From Pediococcus ethanolidurans (GTDB lineage Bacteria > Bacillota > Bacilli > Lactobacillales > Lactobacillaceae), in the NCBI RefSeq assembly GCF_001437405.1, contig NZ_JQBY01000010.1:23636-87635 (forward strand): a stretch of DNA of 64,000 nt, read 5' to 3'. The notes beneath the pieces were generated by a model, which saw only the letters and a program-made list of their open reading frames with translations, did no database searches and was not told the origin of the DNA. Both the position numbers and the translations under genes were made by a program. Below, piece by piece: positions 9,161 through 17,863 of this stretch (its first letter is position 1; every line of letters begins with the position of its first letter).

Positions 9161-11575
9161 CTACATAAATGATTGCGGTTCAGCATCAATGGACAATTGA
9201 ATGCCTTGACGATAATCGCTTTGTGATTCCTGTAATATTTTGGTAACTGCGGCATGTAGATTCGGTTCATTTTTATATTTAATAACTATTTGATAATAAT
9301 ATTTATTCTTAACTCGTGCAATCGGTTTAGGTGTCGGGCCCAAAATAATCGCCTGAGAACTCAGTTTTGGTTGAAGTTCATTTAAAACAGCATACATTTT
9401 TTTTGCCGCCATTTTTTCTTCTTTATGAGCAGCTGTAATTTGTAAAGTATAGTAATATGGTGGGTATTTTCCCTGATGGCGAATATACATTTCTTTACGA
9501 AAAAAGTTTTCATAGTTCTGCGTTTTAGCCAATTGAACTGCATAATGATCTGGATTAAACGTTTGAATAAACACTTCTCCCAATTTATCAGCCCGTCCTG
9601 CCCGGCCGCTAACTTGGGTCAAAAGTTGAAATGTTCGTTCACTTGAACGAAAATCTGGCAATTCCAAAGCTGTGTCCGCATTAAGCACCCCAACTAGGGT
9701 AACATTAGGAAAATCCAATCCTTTGGCAATCATTTGTGTACCTAATAAGATATCAGCCCGTTGTTCACCAAACTGTCTCAGGATTTTTTCATGAGCACCC
9801 TTTCGCCGAGTTGTATCAACATCCATTCTTAAAATTCGTGCTTTAGGAAATTTCAACTGCAGTTCTTGTTCAACTTTTTCCGTACCCGTACCATAATAAC
9901 GAATTTTTCTACTATGACAATTAGGACACTGCTTAGGAATTGGCTCTTCATGCCCACAATAATGACACTTCATACTGTGACTATCCATATGTAAAGTTAA
10001 TGAAATATCACAGTTAGGACACTTTAAAACAAAACCACAGTCACGACACATAATAAACGAAGAATACCCTCGGCGGTTCAGCATCAAAATACTTTGTTGA
10101 CTAATTTTTAAACGACTATCTATTGCTTCTAATAAAGGTTGTGAGAAGTTTTGATCTGCACCTGCCTGAAGCTCCTCACGCATATCGACAATCTTAACTT
10201 TAGGTAAGGGATGACCATTTATCCGTTTTGGCAACCGTAATAGTTGATAAACATTTCGTTCACTTCTTGCACGTGATTCTAGTGATGGCGTTGCACTTCC
10301 TAAAACTAACGGACACTTATAAAATTCACTTCGCCACTGAGCGACATTTCTGGCATGATAGCGTGGTGAATCATCTTGCTTATAACTAGTTTCATGCTCT
10401 TCATCAATGATAATAACACCAACATTTTCAATAGGGGCAAAAATTGCCGATCTCGCTCCCACAACGACTTGTGCCTCATGTCGTTTAATTCTTCGCCATT
10501 CATCAAACTTTTCACCATCCGAAAGGCCACTATGAAGGACGGCAACTTTTTTGCTAAACCGTCCCTTAACTCTGCTAACCATCAACGGAGTGAGTGCAAT
10601 TTCAGGCACCAACATAATGGCCGTTTTTCCTTTAGTTAATGCATAAGCAATTGTTTGCAAATAAACTTCTGTTTTTCCACTACCGGTGACACCCTCTAAT
10701 AAGAATGTCTGCGGTTGTGATTTATCAATATTTTGAGAAATTTCATCTAAGGCATGTTGCTGATCTTGATTTAAGGTAAGGGGTAACGTTTGTTTTTTTA
10801 CATCTTTGTACGGATCTCGATATTGTTCAACTTTTTGACGTATTAACCAACCTTTTGCTTCTCCAATTTTAATAGTTGCAGAAGTGATGTTTAGTTTATT
10901 CTCCAAACTAGTTTGCGTAATTTTAGTTGCATGATTTGCCAAATAATGAACTAACTGACGTAGTTTAATGGCATTTTTGCGTAGTGACGCAAGAATTTTA
11001 GTTTCTTGATCTACTGATAAACGCGATTCAATTTGAAAAATCTTTTTTGTTTGAGCCTGATTTTTAACTCGATAAACGATTTCAATTTTTCCTTGTTTAC
11101 GCAAATTGGACAGCTCACTTTGTTGTAATGTTGAAAGCTCGTCAGTCTCAAAATTGTCCCAACTTGTTGAAGGTAATATTGCAGCCAATTGTTGTTTTGA
11201 AATCTGATCATTAACAATTTTTAACTGCTTGCTATATTTTGCCCGCATGACATTTGGCAGCATTGTTAATAAACAAGTCACGCGAAAAGAAAACGTGGTA
11301 TCTGCAAGCCAACTAGATAACTGAATCAATTCAGTATTCAAAACTGGTTCCAAATCCATTAAACTTTCAATTTTCTTCAATTTCTCGGTATTAATTGTTT
11401 CCATTTCAATTTTTACAACAAAGCCTTGGACTTTTCGATTACCATTACCGAACGGAACAACCACTCGCATACCAATTTGAATTTCATTTTCAAGTTGTTT
11501 TGGAATTAAATATGAATAAGGACTATTTGTCTGCATTGTTGGTACATCAACAATTACTTTAGCAACTTGAATCAT
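9161..11575 (-). CDS. priA: Primosomal replication restart helicase PriA
   Basis: The 804-residue protein carries the N-terminal 3'-DNA-end binding domain, the helicase core with Walker A GVTGSGKTEVYL and DEEH box, and a cysteine cluster between the two helicase lobes (CRDCGF, CPNC, CHYCG, CPNC) that binds two zinc ions. Motifs LGSATPS and RAGRADK are also visible. PriA reloads the replisome at stalled forks. It lies between coaBC and fmt with short gaps, as in other Firmicutes. Confidence 0.97.
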   Translation of the reverse strand: MIQVAKVIVDVPTMQTNSPYSYLIPKQLENEIQIGMRVVVPFGNGNRKVQGFVVKIEMETINTEKLKKIESLMDLEPVLNTELIQLSSWLADTTFSFRVTCLLTMLPNVMRAKYSKQLKIVNDQISKQQLAAILPSTSWDNFETDELSTLQQSELSNLRKQGKIEIVYRVKNQAQTKKIFQIESRLSVDQETKILASLRKNAIKLRQLVHYLANHATKITQTSLENKLNITSATIKIGEAKGWLIRQKVEQYRDPYKDVKKQTLPLTLNQDQQHALDEISQNIDKSQPQTFLLEGVTGSGKTEVYLQTIAYALTKGKTAIMLVPEIALTPLMVSRVKGRFSKKVAVLHSGLSDGEKFDEWRRIKRHEAQVVVGARSAIFAPIENVGVIIIDEEHETSYKQDDSPRYHARNVAQWRSEFYKCPLVLGSATPSLESRARSERNVYQLLRLPKRINGHPLPKVKIVDMREELQAGADQNFSQPLLEAIDSRLKISQQSILMLNRRGYSSFIMCRDCGFVLKCPNCDISLTLHMDSHSMKCHYCGHEEPIPKQCPNCHSRKIRYYGTGTEKVEQELQLKFPKARILRMDVDTTRRKGAHEKILRQFGEQRADILLGTQMIAKGLDFPNVTLVGVLNADTALELPDFRSSERTFQLLTQVSGRAGRADKLGEVFIQTFNPDHYAVQLAKTQNYENFFRKEMYIRHQGKYPPYYYTLQITAAHKEEKMAAKKMYAVLNELQPKLSSQAIILGPTPKPIARVKNKYYYQIVIKYKNEPNLHAAVTKILQESQSDYRQGIQLSIDAEPQSFM

Positions 11576-11587
11576 AACTTCACCTAC

Positions 11588-12802
11588 TTATGCAAACCGT
11601 TTTGCAATTACTTCTAACACTTTTCTAGCAATATTTTTTTTGCTTGTTTTGGAAATTTGTATATTCTTTTCATCAGGCTGTAAAATTGTTACGGCATTGT
11701 CATTCACATCAAAGCCAATATCAGTTCGTGATACATCATTTGCCACAATCATGTTTACATTTTTAAGTTTTAGTTTTTTTTCAGCATTATTAAGAAGATC
11801 TTCTGTCTCTGCTGCGAATCCAACTAGAAACTGATCAGGGCGAGCCCGTTTTAAACTTTTTAAGATATCTGGTGTTTTTTTAAGTTCCAAAATCAATTTA
11901 TTCGATTGAGCGTCTTTTTTTATTTTATGATGGGCAACGTGTGTGGCCTGGTAGTCAGAAATCGCAGCAGCCATAATTAAAATATCTGCTTTATTAAATT
12001 CCGCTTGGATCGCTGTTTTCATTTGCGACACAGTTTCTACATAAATAACGTTAACATTAGCTGGTGCCACCAACTGTTTTGTTGCGGAAATAAGCGTCAC
12101 ATGCGCCCCGAAAGCCTGAGCGATTTCCGCAAAGGCATACCCCATTTTACCAGAGGATCGATTAGAAATATAGCGAACTGGATCGAGATACTCTCTAGTC
12201 CCTCCGGCCGTTATTAAAATATTTTTATTCTTTAAACTATTTAAACCCAAATTTTGTTTTACCGTTATTTGCGCTAACATATAGGACATAATTGCTGCAG
12301 ATTCTGGAAAACGACCTTTTCCCGAATAGCCTTCAGCGAGCAGACCTGAGGCAGGTTCCATTACATGGACACCATCTTGTTTCAAGGTTTGAACATTACG
12401 CTGATTAGCTGGATTATGCCACATATGCACGTTCATTGCCGGGATTACAAAAATCGGAGCAGTAACTGCCAATAAAGTTGTGCTCACAAAATCATCTGCT
12501 AAGCCAGAAGCCATTTTGCTGATAATGCTAGCTGTAGCAGGTGCAACAATGGCAAAATCAGTCCAATCAGCTAACTCCACATGTGCAACTGGAGCAGTCG
12601 TCACTTGCTCAAACAAATCAGTTTGTACAGCATGACGACTAATTGTTTGAAAGGTCGCTTCACCAACAAATTTGGTGGCCGTTTTGGTCATTGCAACGCG
12701 TACCAAGGCTCCTTGTTTTTGAAATAACCGAATTAATTCCACAACTTTATAAGCTGCGATTCCGCCGGTTATAAAAAATGTAATATGCTTATCTTTCCAC
12801 AT
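11588..12802 (-). CDS. coaBC: Bifunctional phosphopantothenoylcysteine decarboxylase / synthase
   Basis: About 404 residues. The CoaC half begins MWKDKHITFFITGGIAAYK and has the PAMNVHMW flavoprotein motif; the CoaB half begins near TAGGTREYLDP and carries NRSSGKMG and KKTPDIL. It makes 4'-phosphopantetheine for coenzyme A. The start is ATG at 12802, preceded by GAGGAG; the frame stays open 27 codons further upstream, but that stretch lies across the rpoZ terminator and is not family-like. A terminator just before it means this gene may be read both from its own promoter and by read-through. Confidence 0.94.
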   Translation of the reverse strand: MWKDKHITFFITGGIAAYKVVELIRLFQKQGALVRVAMTKTATKFVGEATFQTISRHAVQTDLFEQVTTAPVAHVELADWTDFAIVAPATASIISKMASGLADDFVSTTLLAVTAPIFVIPAMNVHMWHNPANQRNVQTLKQDGVHVMEPASGLLAEGYSGKGRFPESAAIMSYMLAQITVKQNLGLNSLKNKNILITAGGTREYLDPVRYISNRSSGKMGYAFAEIAQAFGAHVTLISATKQLVAPANVNVIYVETVSQMKTAIQAEFNKADILIMAAAISDYQATHVAHHKIKKDAQSNKLILELKKTPDILKSLKRARPDQFLVGFAAETEDLLNNAEKKLKLKNVNMIVANDVSRTDIGFDVNDNAVTILQPDEKNIQISKTSKKNIARKVLEVIAKRFA

Positions 12803-12837
12803 ATAATTTCTCCTCATATTGAAACTGGATTTAAAAT

Positions 12838-12876
12838 TTAAAAAAGGTCTGAAAGAAGTTTCTCCCAGGCCTTTGT
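12838..12876 (-). terminator. Intrinsic terminator after rpoZ
   Basis: On the minus strand AAAGGCCTG pairs with CAGACCTTT (one mismatch), followed by a T-rich tail. It lies within the rpoZ-coaBC gap and could attenuate read-through. Confidence 0.65.
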
Positions 12877-12885
12877 TTAACAACT

Positions 12886-13095
12886 TTAAAATTCGGTTTT
12901 GTCAGGATCAATTACGACATCACCGGCAACAATTTCTTCCAATGCCTGACCAACACTTTTAGAGGATTCATACTTATCTAAAAGTGGTTGTGCGCCAGCA
13001 TCTAATTCATGGGCACGTTTACTAGCTAACATAATTAAAGAATAACGTGAGTCCACACGTTCTAGTAAATCATCAACTGATGGATATAAAATCAT
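12886..13095 (-). CDS. rpoZ: DNA-directed RNA polymerase omega subunit
   Basis: A 69-residue protein with the omega signature [17 protein letters not shown] near the N-terminus, where the conserved arginines contact the beta' subunit. It stabilises RNA polymerase. The gene follows gmk after a single base, the near-universal gmk-rpoZ arrangement, and is followed by an intrinsic terminator. Length is normal for Bacilli. Confidence 0.95.
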   Translation of the reverse strand: MILYPSVDDLLERVDSRYSLIMLASKRAHELDAGAQPLLDKYESSKSVGQALEEIVAGDVVIDPDKTEF

Positions 13096-13096
13096 T

Positions 13097-13711
13097 TTAT
13101 TTATCTCCTAACATTTCTTCATATTCTGGAAACACACGAGCAACCCGAAATCGTTCGCTTTTAATAATTGTTTTAATACTTTCAACAGCATTTTCAACTT
13201 TATCATTAACAACAGCAAAATCATAATCCTGCATCATTCGAATTTCTTCAACTGCCTTAGCCATTCGCTTGTTAATCGTTGCCATGTCTTCTGTACCACG
13301 ATTAATAATTCGTTGCTTTAACTCCATCAAATCTGGAGGAGTCAAAAAGACAAAAACACCATCGGGAGATTTCTTTCTAACTTGTAAGGCACCATTCACT
13401 TCAATTTCCAGAAAAACATCCTTACCTCGATCTAAAGTTTCGTTAACATACTTTAAAGGAGTTCCATAATAATTGTCAACATATTTTGCATACTCCAACA
13501 TTTGACCAGTTTCGATATTATGTTCGAACTCTTCTTTAGAAACGAAATAATAATCAACACCGTCAACCTCACCCTCACGAGGTTTACGAGTTGTCATCGA
13601 AATTGAATACTGAAAATCATTTCCACCTTGGTCAAAGATTGCTTTACGTACCGTTCCTTTACCAACTCCGGACGGACCTGATAAAACGATAAGCATCCCT
13701 CTTTTTGCCAT
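13097..13711 (-). CDS. gmk: Guanylate kinase
   Basis: A 204-residue enzyme that phosphorylates GMP to GDP. The P-loop [10 protein letters not shown] is at residues 11-20, followed by [17 protein letters not shown] GMP-binding residues (seen as [10 protein letters not shown]) and [14 protein letters not shown] start at 13711, with AGGAGA upstream. A good minus-strand promoter lies about 35 bases ahead, so gmk is probably the first gene of this transcription unit. Confidence 0.97.
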   Translation of the reverse strand: MAKRGMLIVLSGPSGVGKGTVRKAIFDQGGNDFQYSISMTTRKPREGEVDGVDYYFVSKEEFEHNIETGQMLEYAKYVDNYYGTPLKYVNETLDRGKDVFLEIEVNGALQVRKKSPDGVFVFLTPPDLMELKQRIINRGTEDMATINKRMAKAVEEIRMMQDYDFAVVNDKVENAVESIKTIIKSERFRVARVFPEYEEMLGDK

Positions 13712-13744
13712 AATTTAAAATCTCCTAAATATAATGTAACTCCT

Positions 13745-13773
13745 ATTATCGCTTTTTTAATCGTTCTTTTCAA
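13745..13773 (-). promoter_or_regulatory. Candidate gmk promoter
   Basis: On the minus strand TTGAAA (13773-13768) is followed after 17 bases by GATAAT (13750-13745), close to consensus, pointing into gmk. Confidence 0.6.
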
Positions 13774-13833
13774 CTATCAATCACGCTTTATAGATACTCT
13801 TTTAGGTGATTTGAATATTTTTTATAATTTCTA

Positions 13834-13883
13834 TTGCATTTGTGAACGTTTGTTCGTATAATAAAAACACAAACAAACGTTCG
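13834..13883 (+). promoter_or_regulatory. SigA promoter overlapped by two LexA-type boxes
   Basis: TTGCAT (13834-13839), a 17-base spacer and a perfect TATAAT (13857-13862). The spacer contains GAACGTTTGTTC (13844-13855), which matches the Gram-positive LexA operator GAAC-N4-GTTC exactly. A second copy, AAACAAACGTTC (13871-13882), has one mismatch and lies just after the -10. LexA bound here would block RNA polymerase, so the gene is predicted to be SOS-induced. Confidence 0.8.
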
Positions 13884-13894
13884 AGGTAGAAAAT

Positions 13895-14206
13895 ATGGAA
13901 AATTTACAACAAAATCATAATCGTATGACCAGATTTGTACAAAACTCTTATCAAAAGCTCTTTTCAGAACCCAGTTTAAATGGTATTGAGCCACAAATGC
14001 CACTGTTTCAAGTAAATAGTTTTTTAAACCAAGCTATTAATAAGAACTACACAGTTGCCATCCAAATTAATGCCAACGAAACAATTTATGAAACAACTGG
14101 CACACTCGCTAAAATTACTGATAAGCGATTCATTTTGACGAATTCTCACAAAAACGTTACCTACTTGTTAGGAAGCGCTGACATCCGCTTCATCAAAAAG
14201 CTATAA
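13895..14206 (+). CDS. Small protein, possibly YolD-like, predicted SOS-induced
   Basis: 103 residues with no signal peptide or membrane helix. I do not recognise it with certainty. The second half (YTVAIQINANETIYETTGTLAKI, then ILTNSHKNVTYLLGSADIRFIKKL in outline) resembles the beta-rich pattern of YolD-like proteins, which in Bacillus and lactobacilli sit next to Y-family polymerase genes and are under LexA control. Here it stands alone, with no polymerase gene next to it. The start is ATG at 13895 after a GAGGT motif. The two LexA boxes over its promoter are the best evidence for a role in the DNA-damage response. Function is inferred only. Confidence 0.75.
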   Translation: MENLQQNHNRMTRFVQNSYQKLFSEPSLNGIEPQMPLFQVNSFLNQAINKNYTVAIQINANETIYETTGTLAKITDKRFILTNSHKNVTYLLGSADIRFIKKL

Positions 14207-14224
14207 ACCAGCTTTTAACTTAGT

Positions 14225-14896
14225 TTATTTAGGTTGTTTTGCCCGTTTAAAGGCTGGATCTAAGCGGTTTTGTAGCCACCCTAATACCAGATCAGAAATA
14301 ATAGCCATCAGTGCCGTTGGTAACGCCCCGGCCAAGATAATGGCACCACCATTTGTGGCATTTGTTCCTCTAATAATGATGTCACCTAAACCACCGGCAC
14401 CGACAAAAGTACCAATGGCCGTAATTCCAATTGCCAAGACTAACGCGTTACGAATTCCAGCCATAATTACTGACATCGAAAGCGGCAATTCAACCATATA
14501 GAGCAATTGAAATCGTGTCATTCCCATTCCCCTGCCCGAATCTAAGATACTTGGATCAACACTTTGCATCCCACTGTACGTATTTTTAATGATTGGCAAC
14601 AAAGCATATAAAAAAACAGTTGCAATGACCGTGTTTACACCTAATCCTAAACCTAACATAATGATTGAAAGCATGGCTAAAGAGGGAACGGTTTGAATAA
14701 CATTTGCAATTCCAATGACGGTGGAACTAAGCCTTGAATGGCGTGCAATCAAAATTCCCAAAGGAATCCCAACAATTGCTGCAAACAACACACCATAAAT
14801 TGAAATCAAGAAATGACGGTTAAATTGTGATAATACATACATACCGTTATGAGAAAAATAGTAAATTAACTGTTGAAAAATATTTAAATTTGCCAT
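14225..14896 (-). CDS. opuCD: Glycine betaine/carnitine/choline ABC transporter permease (second permease)
   Basis: A 223-residue integral membrane protein with about six hydrophobic helices and the binding-protein-dependent transport motif around SGRGMGMTRFQLLYMVELP, where the cytoplasmic loop meets the ATPase. It is the last gene of an ATPase-permease-binding protein-permease operon, three bases from the substrate-binding gene. The OpuC family imports osmoprotectants under salt stress. Substrate cannot be read from sequence. Confidence 0.9.
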   Translation of the reverse strand: MANLNIFQQLIYYFSHNGMYVLSQFNRHFLISIYGVLFAAIVGIPLGILIARHSRLSSTVIGIANVIQTVPSLAMLSIIMLGLGLGVNTVIATVFLYALLPIIKNTYSGMQSVDPSILDSGRGMGMTRFQLLYMVELPLSMSVIMAGIRNALVLAIGITAIGTFVGAGGLGDIIIRGTNATNGGAIILAGALPTALMAIISDLVLGWLQNRLDPAFKRAKQPK

Positions 14897-14898
14897 CT

Positions 14899-15834
14899 TT
14901 AGTTACCGTCCTTTCCGTCAAAATAATGATGCTGTTTCAGAAATTGCTGTGCCACCACTTGGGGCTCAATTAATTGATTATCAACTTCTGCATTCAATTT
15001 TTGCATAGTACTTAACGAAATTTTTCCCTTGAGTTTAAGCAAAATTTTTTTTAATTCAGGATGAGCTTTTAAAACTTTATCAGTAGCTAGTGGACTAGCA
15101 TTGTATGGCGGGAAAAATTGCTTGTTATCTTTTAAAACTTTTAAATCATAACTTCTTATTCGGCCATCGGTTGAATATCCCAAAACAGCATTCATTTTAC
15201 CAGACTGAACTGCACTGTAGACCAACCCAATTTGCATCGGATATACTTTTTGAAATTGAAAACCATAAGTTTGAACGAAACCATCATAACCATCGCCTTT
15301 TCGGTTAACCCAAATTTGATCAGCGCCAACTGTCATTTTGGATGCTAAGGGTTTCAAATCACTAACTGTTTTCAAATGTTCTTTTCTAGCTAGCTTTCCG
15401 GTTACCATAAAAGCATAAGTATCTGCAAAACCATAAGATGGAAAATAGGTCATATGATATTTGTTTTTATAAATTTTGCGAACCTTTTCAGTAGCAACCT
15501 TTGGATCCTTGACAGCATCTTGATTAAAAATTGTTGTCAAATCTGTCCCATTATACCGAATAGCTGAAATATCAGCATTGCCGTTTTTAACTGCTTGAAA
15601 ACTTACAGAACCAGATCCTAAATTATTAATCAAAGTTGTCTTTAAATTAGTATCATGCTGAATTAAATCTGAAATCATATAAGCCATTATTTGTTGTTCT
15701 GTAGTATTCTGTGCTGCAATTCTAATTGTATCCTTAGAAGATGAATTGAGTCCCGGAAATCCACAGCCACTCAAAATTAATGTCAAAACAGTTAATAAAA
15801 TTCCGGCCTTTATAAATCGAGTCACTTTTTTCAT
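14899..15834 (-). CDS. opuCC: Glycine betaine/carnitine/choline-binding lipoprotein
   Basis: 311 residues with a lipoprotein signal peptide ending in LSGC (Cys24 as the predicted lipidated residue). The mature part is an OpuAC-type periplasmic-fold binding domain: TIRIAAQNTTEQQI start, the INNLGSGSV loop and VLGYSTDGRI, typical of quaternary-ammonium binding proteins of the OpuC class. It sits outside the membrane and hands substrate to the two permeases encoded on either side. A GGAGG-type site (GGAGGATCGCA) precedes the ATG. Confidence 0.92.
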   Translation of the reverse strand: MKKVTRFIKAGILLTVLTLILSGCGFPGLNSSSKDTIRIAAQNTTEQQIMAYMISDLIQHDTNLKTTLINNLGSGSVSFQAVKNGNADISAIRYNGTDLTTIFNQDAVKDPKVATEKVRKIYKNKYHMTYFPSYGFADTYAFMVTGKLARKEHLKTVSDLKPLASKMTVGADQIWVNRKGDGYDGFVQTYGFQFQKVYPMQIGLVYSAVQSGKMNAVLGYSTDGRIRSYDLKVLKDNKQFFPPYNASPLATDKVLKAHPELKKILLKLKGKISLSTMQKLNAEVDNQLIEPQVVAQQFLKQHHYFDGKDGN

Positions 15835-15847
15835 TGCGATCCTCCTT

Positions 15848-16486
15848 CTATGGCCTTACATTACTTGTTGTTCTAGGGGTCAACCAAGTTTCCAACTTAC
15901 CTAATAACCAATCAACCAGCAAAGCAAGTAAAATCACTGGAATTGATCCTCCTAAAATCAAATCTGTTCGATACAGATTCAGACCATTAAAGATAAAATC
16001 ACCAAGTCCGCCAGCCCCTATATAGGAAGCCAATGCTGTCCATGCAATCACATAAGTTGCAGACAAACGAATACCACTCATAATTACCGGTACAGCCATA
16101 GGAAGCTCAACTTTGATGATTGACTGAAGATTAGTCATTCCCATTCCCTTAGCAGCATCCCTCAAGCTAGGGTCCACACCATTAAGTCCTAAGAATGTAT
16201 TTCTTAGAATTGGTAATAACGAATATATGAATAGCGCCACAATAGCCGGAACCGCTCCAATTCCAAAAATAGGAATCATCATTGCTAATAATGCCAAAGC
16301 AGGAATAGTCTGTAAAACACTTGCTATTTCAATAATGACAACAGAAGCTTTCTTTAAACGCGTTAATAATACACCCAGTGGAACTGCAATAATTACGCCC
16401 AAACCTAATGCAATTCCTGAGATATAAATGTGTTGCCAAATCTTATAGAGTAATTGGCCACCATATGTTTGAATAAAGGTAATCAC
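15848..16486 (-). CDS. opuCB: Glycine betaine/carnitine/choline ABC transporter permease (first permease)
   Basis: A 212-residue permease with about five to six membrane helices and the coupling motif [20 protein letters not shown]. It is homologous to the second permease of the same operon (both end in a PALAML/LLGKLE type helix region), so the membrane pore is probably a heterodimer. The start is GTG at 16486, overlapping the ATPase stop by four bases. It lies 13 bases before the binding-protein gene. Confidence 0.92.
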   Translation of the reverse strand: MITFIQTYGGQLLYKIWQHIYISGIALGLGVIIAVPLGVLLTRLKKASVVIIEIASVLQTIPALALLAMMIPIFGIGAVPAIVALFIYSLLPILRNTFLGLNGVDPSLRDAAKGMGMTNLQSIIKVELPMAVPVIMSGIRLSATYVIAWTALASYIGAGGLGDFIFNGLNLYRTDLILGGSIPVILLALLVDWLLGKLETWLTPRTTSNVRP

Positions 16487-17691
16487 GATTTATCGTCACC
16501 CGCCTTTACTACTTTGTCTTGATCAGTAGTACTTGACTTGGCTTTGTCCTTTGCTGGATGCGTAGTTGTGTCTGAATCACCCCACAATGCATCATAAACA
16601 ATGTCAACTAACGAAGCACGCGTCACAATACCAACCAATTTCTTGTCTTTATCAACAACCGGAACGTTTTTGTATCCGCGTTTTAAAATTCTTTCAACTG
16701 TATCACGAATAATAGAATTTTCATTTACATAAAATACCTTACGCGTCATCACGTCATCAACACTTGTTGCTGTGTTGTAGTTGTAGTCAATCTGCTCAAT
16801 ATCTACATAACCCTTTAGTACACCAGAATCGTCCGTAACAAGTAAAGTATCAACACGCTTTTCGTGCATCAATTTTAAAGCCTCTTTTAAAGATCTTCCT
16901 GGTGTAATCGATACAGCGTTGTTATACATAACCTGACCAACTGTTGTGATGCTTGGTTTAGCCTGTATTAAACGATCTTTTCCAATTAGATTTTCAACAA
17001 ATTCATTAGCCGGATGCCGTAATATTTCATCAGGAGTTGCAACCTGAACCATTTTTCCATGACTCATTACCACAATTCGAGTAGCTAGTTTTAAAGCCTC
17101 ATCCATATCATGGGTCACAAAAACAAGCGTTTTCCCTAAACGTTCCTGCAAATCCTTCACAAAATCCTGCAGTGACTCACGCGTAATTGGATCCAAAGCA
17201 CCAAACGGTTCATCCATTAAAATTAGATCCTGATCGGCTGCCAATGCTCTAACAACACCGATTCGTTGTTGTTGTCCTCCAGATAACTCCGAAGGGTATC
17301 GATCTAGATAATCTTCAGGTAGTTCAACCATTTTAATCATTTCTTTAGCACGTTCATTACGTTTTTCTTCAGACCACTTAAGCAATTTAGGGACAATTGT
17401 AATATTGTCCCTAATCGTCATGTGTGGCATTAAACCAATATTTTGAATAACATAACCAATTCTACGGCGTAGCTTTACTGGATCAGCCTTTAGGACGTCT
17501 TCTCCTTCTAACTTGATGGATCCTTCAGAAGGATTTAACATTCGGTTAATCATGCGCATGGTGGTTGTTTTCCCAGAACCAGATGTCCCAATAAAGCAAA
17601 TAAACTCACCTTTTTCGACATTGAGATTAAAGTCATCAACGGCTTTATTTCCTCCATAAATCTTAGAAAGATGTTTCATCTCTAAAAACAC
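16483..17691 (-). CDS. opuCA: Osmoprotectant ABC transporter ATP-binding protein with CBS domains
   Basis: About 402 residues. The ATPase domain has Walker [10 protein letters not shown], signature [11 protein letters not shown] and Walker [14 protein letters not shown]. Two CBS domains follow (about 260-370, with [11 protein letters not shown] and [16 protein letters not shown]), which in OpuA-type systems sense ionic strength or cyclic-di-AMP. I prefer the GTG at 17691, because GGAG lies nine bases ahead; an ATG five codons upstream (17706) has no ribosome site. The C-terminal tail is Lys/Asp/Thr-rich. First gene of the operon. Confidence 0.92.
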   Translation of the reverse strand: MFLEMKHLSKIYGGNKAVDDFNLNVEKGEFICFIGTSGSGKTTTMRMINRMLNPSEGSIKLEGEDVLKADPVKLRRRIGYVIQNIGLMPHMTIRDNITIVPKLLKWSEEKRNERAKEMIKMVELPEDYLDRYPSELSGGQQQRIGVVRALAADQDLILMDEPFGALDPITRESLQDFVKDLQERLGKTLVFVTHDMDEALKLATRIVVMSHGKMVQVATPDEILRHPANEFVENLIGKDRLIQAKPSITTVGQVMYNNAVSITPGRSLKEALKLMHEKRVDTLLVTDDSGVLKGYVDIEQIDYNYNTATSVDDVMTRKVFYVNENSIIRDTVERILKRGYKNVPVVDKDKKLVGIVTRASLVDIVYDALWGDSDTTTHPAKDKAKSSTTDQDKVVKAGDDKS

Positions 17692-17814
17692 GTACGTCAA
17701 CTCCATTCTTTTTTAAGTACGACTAAGTTCATGGTATCCTACATTGCCCCCATTCTGCAAACGTTATGAATATTTACAAGATTAAAATTTCAATTATTCA
17801 GAAAAAAGTAGAAA

Positions 17815-17863
17815 CTAAAAAAGAGCCTTTAAGAGGTCGTGTGGGCCATCTTAAGAAGCTCTT
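17815..17863 (-). terminator. Intrinsic terminator overlapping the 3' end of recN
   Basis: On the minus strand AAGAGCTTCTTAAGA pairs with TCTTAAAGGCTCTT (one bulge, 14 bp), followed by six Ts. The first arm and loop are inside the last recN codons. Confidence 0.8.

Noticed and set aside
12803..12883. N-terminal extension of CoaBC
   Set aside because: The extra 27 codons lie over the rpoZ terminator and do not resemble CoaBC; GAGGAG supports ATG 12802.
13788..14003. Minus-strand ORF across the LexA-boxed promoter
   Set aside because: It crosses the operator and the start of the small plus-strand gene, which has a far better promoter and ribosome site.
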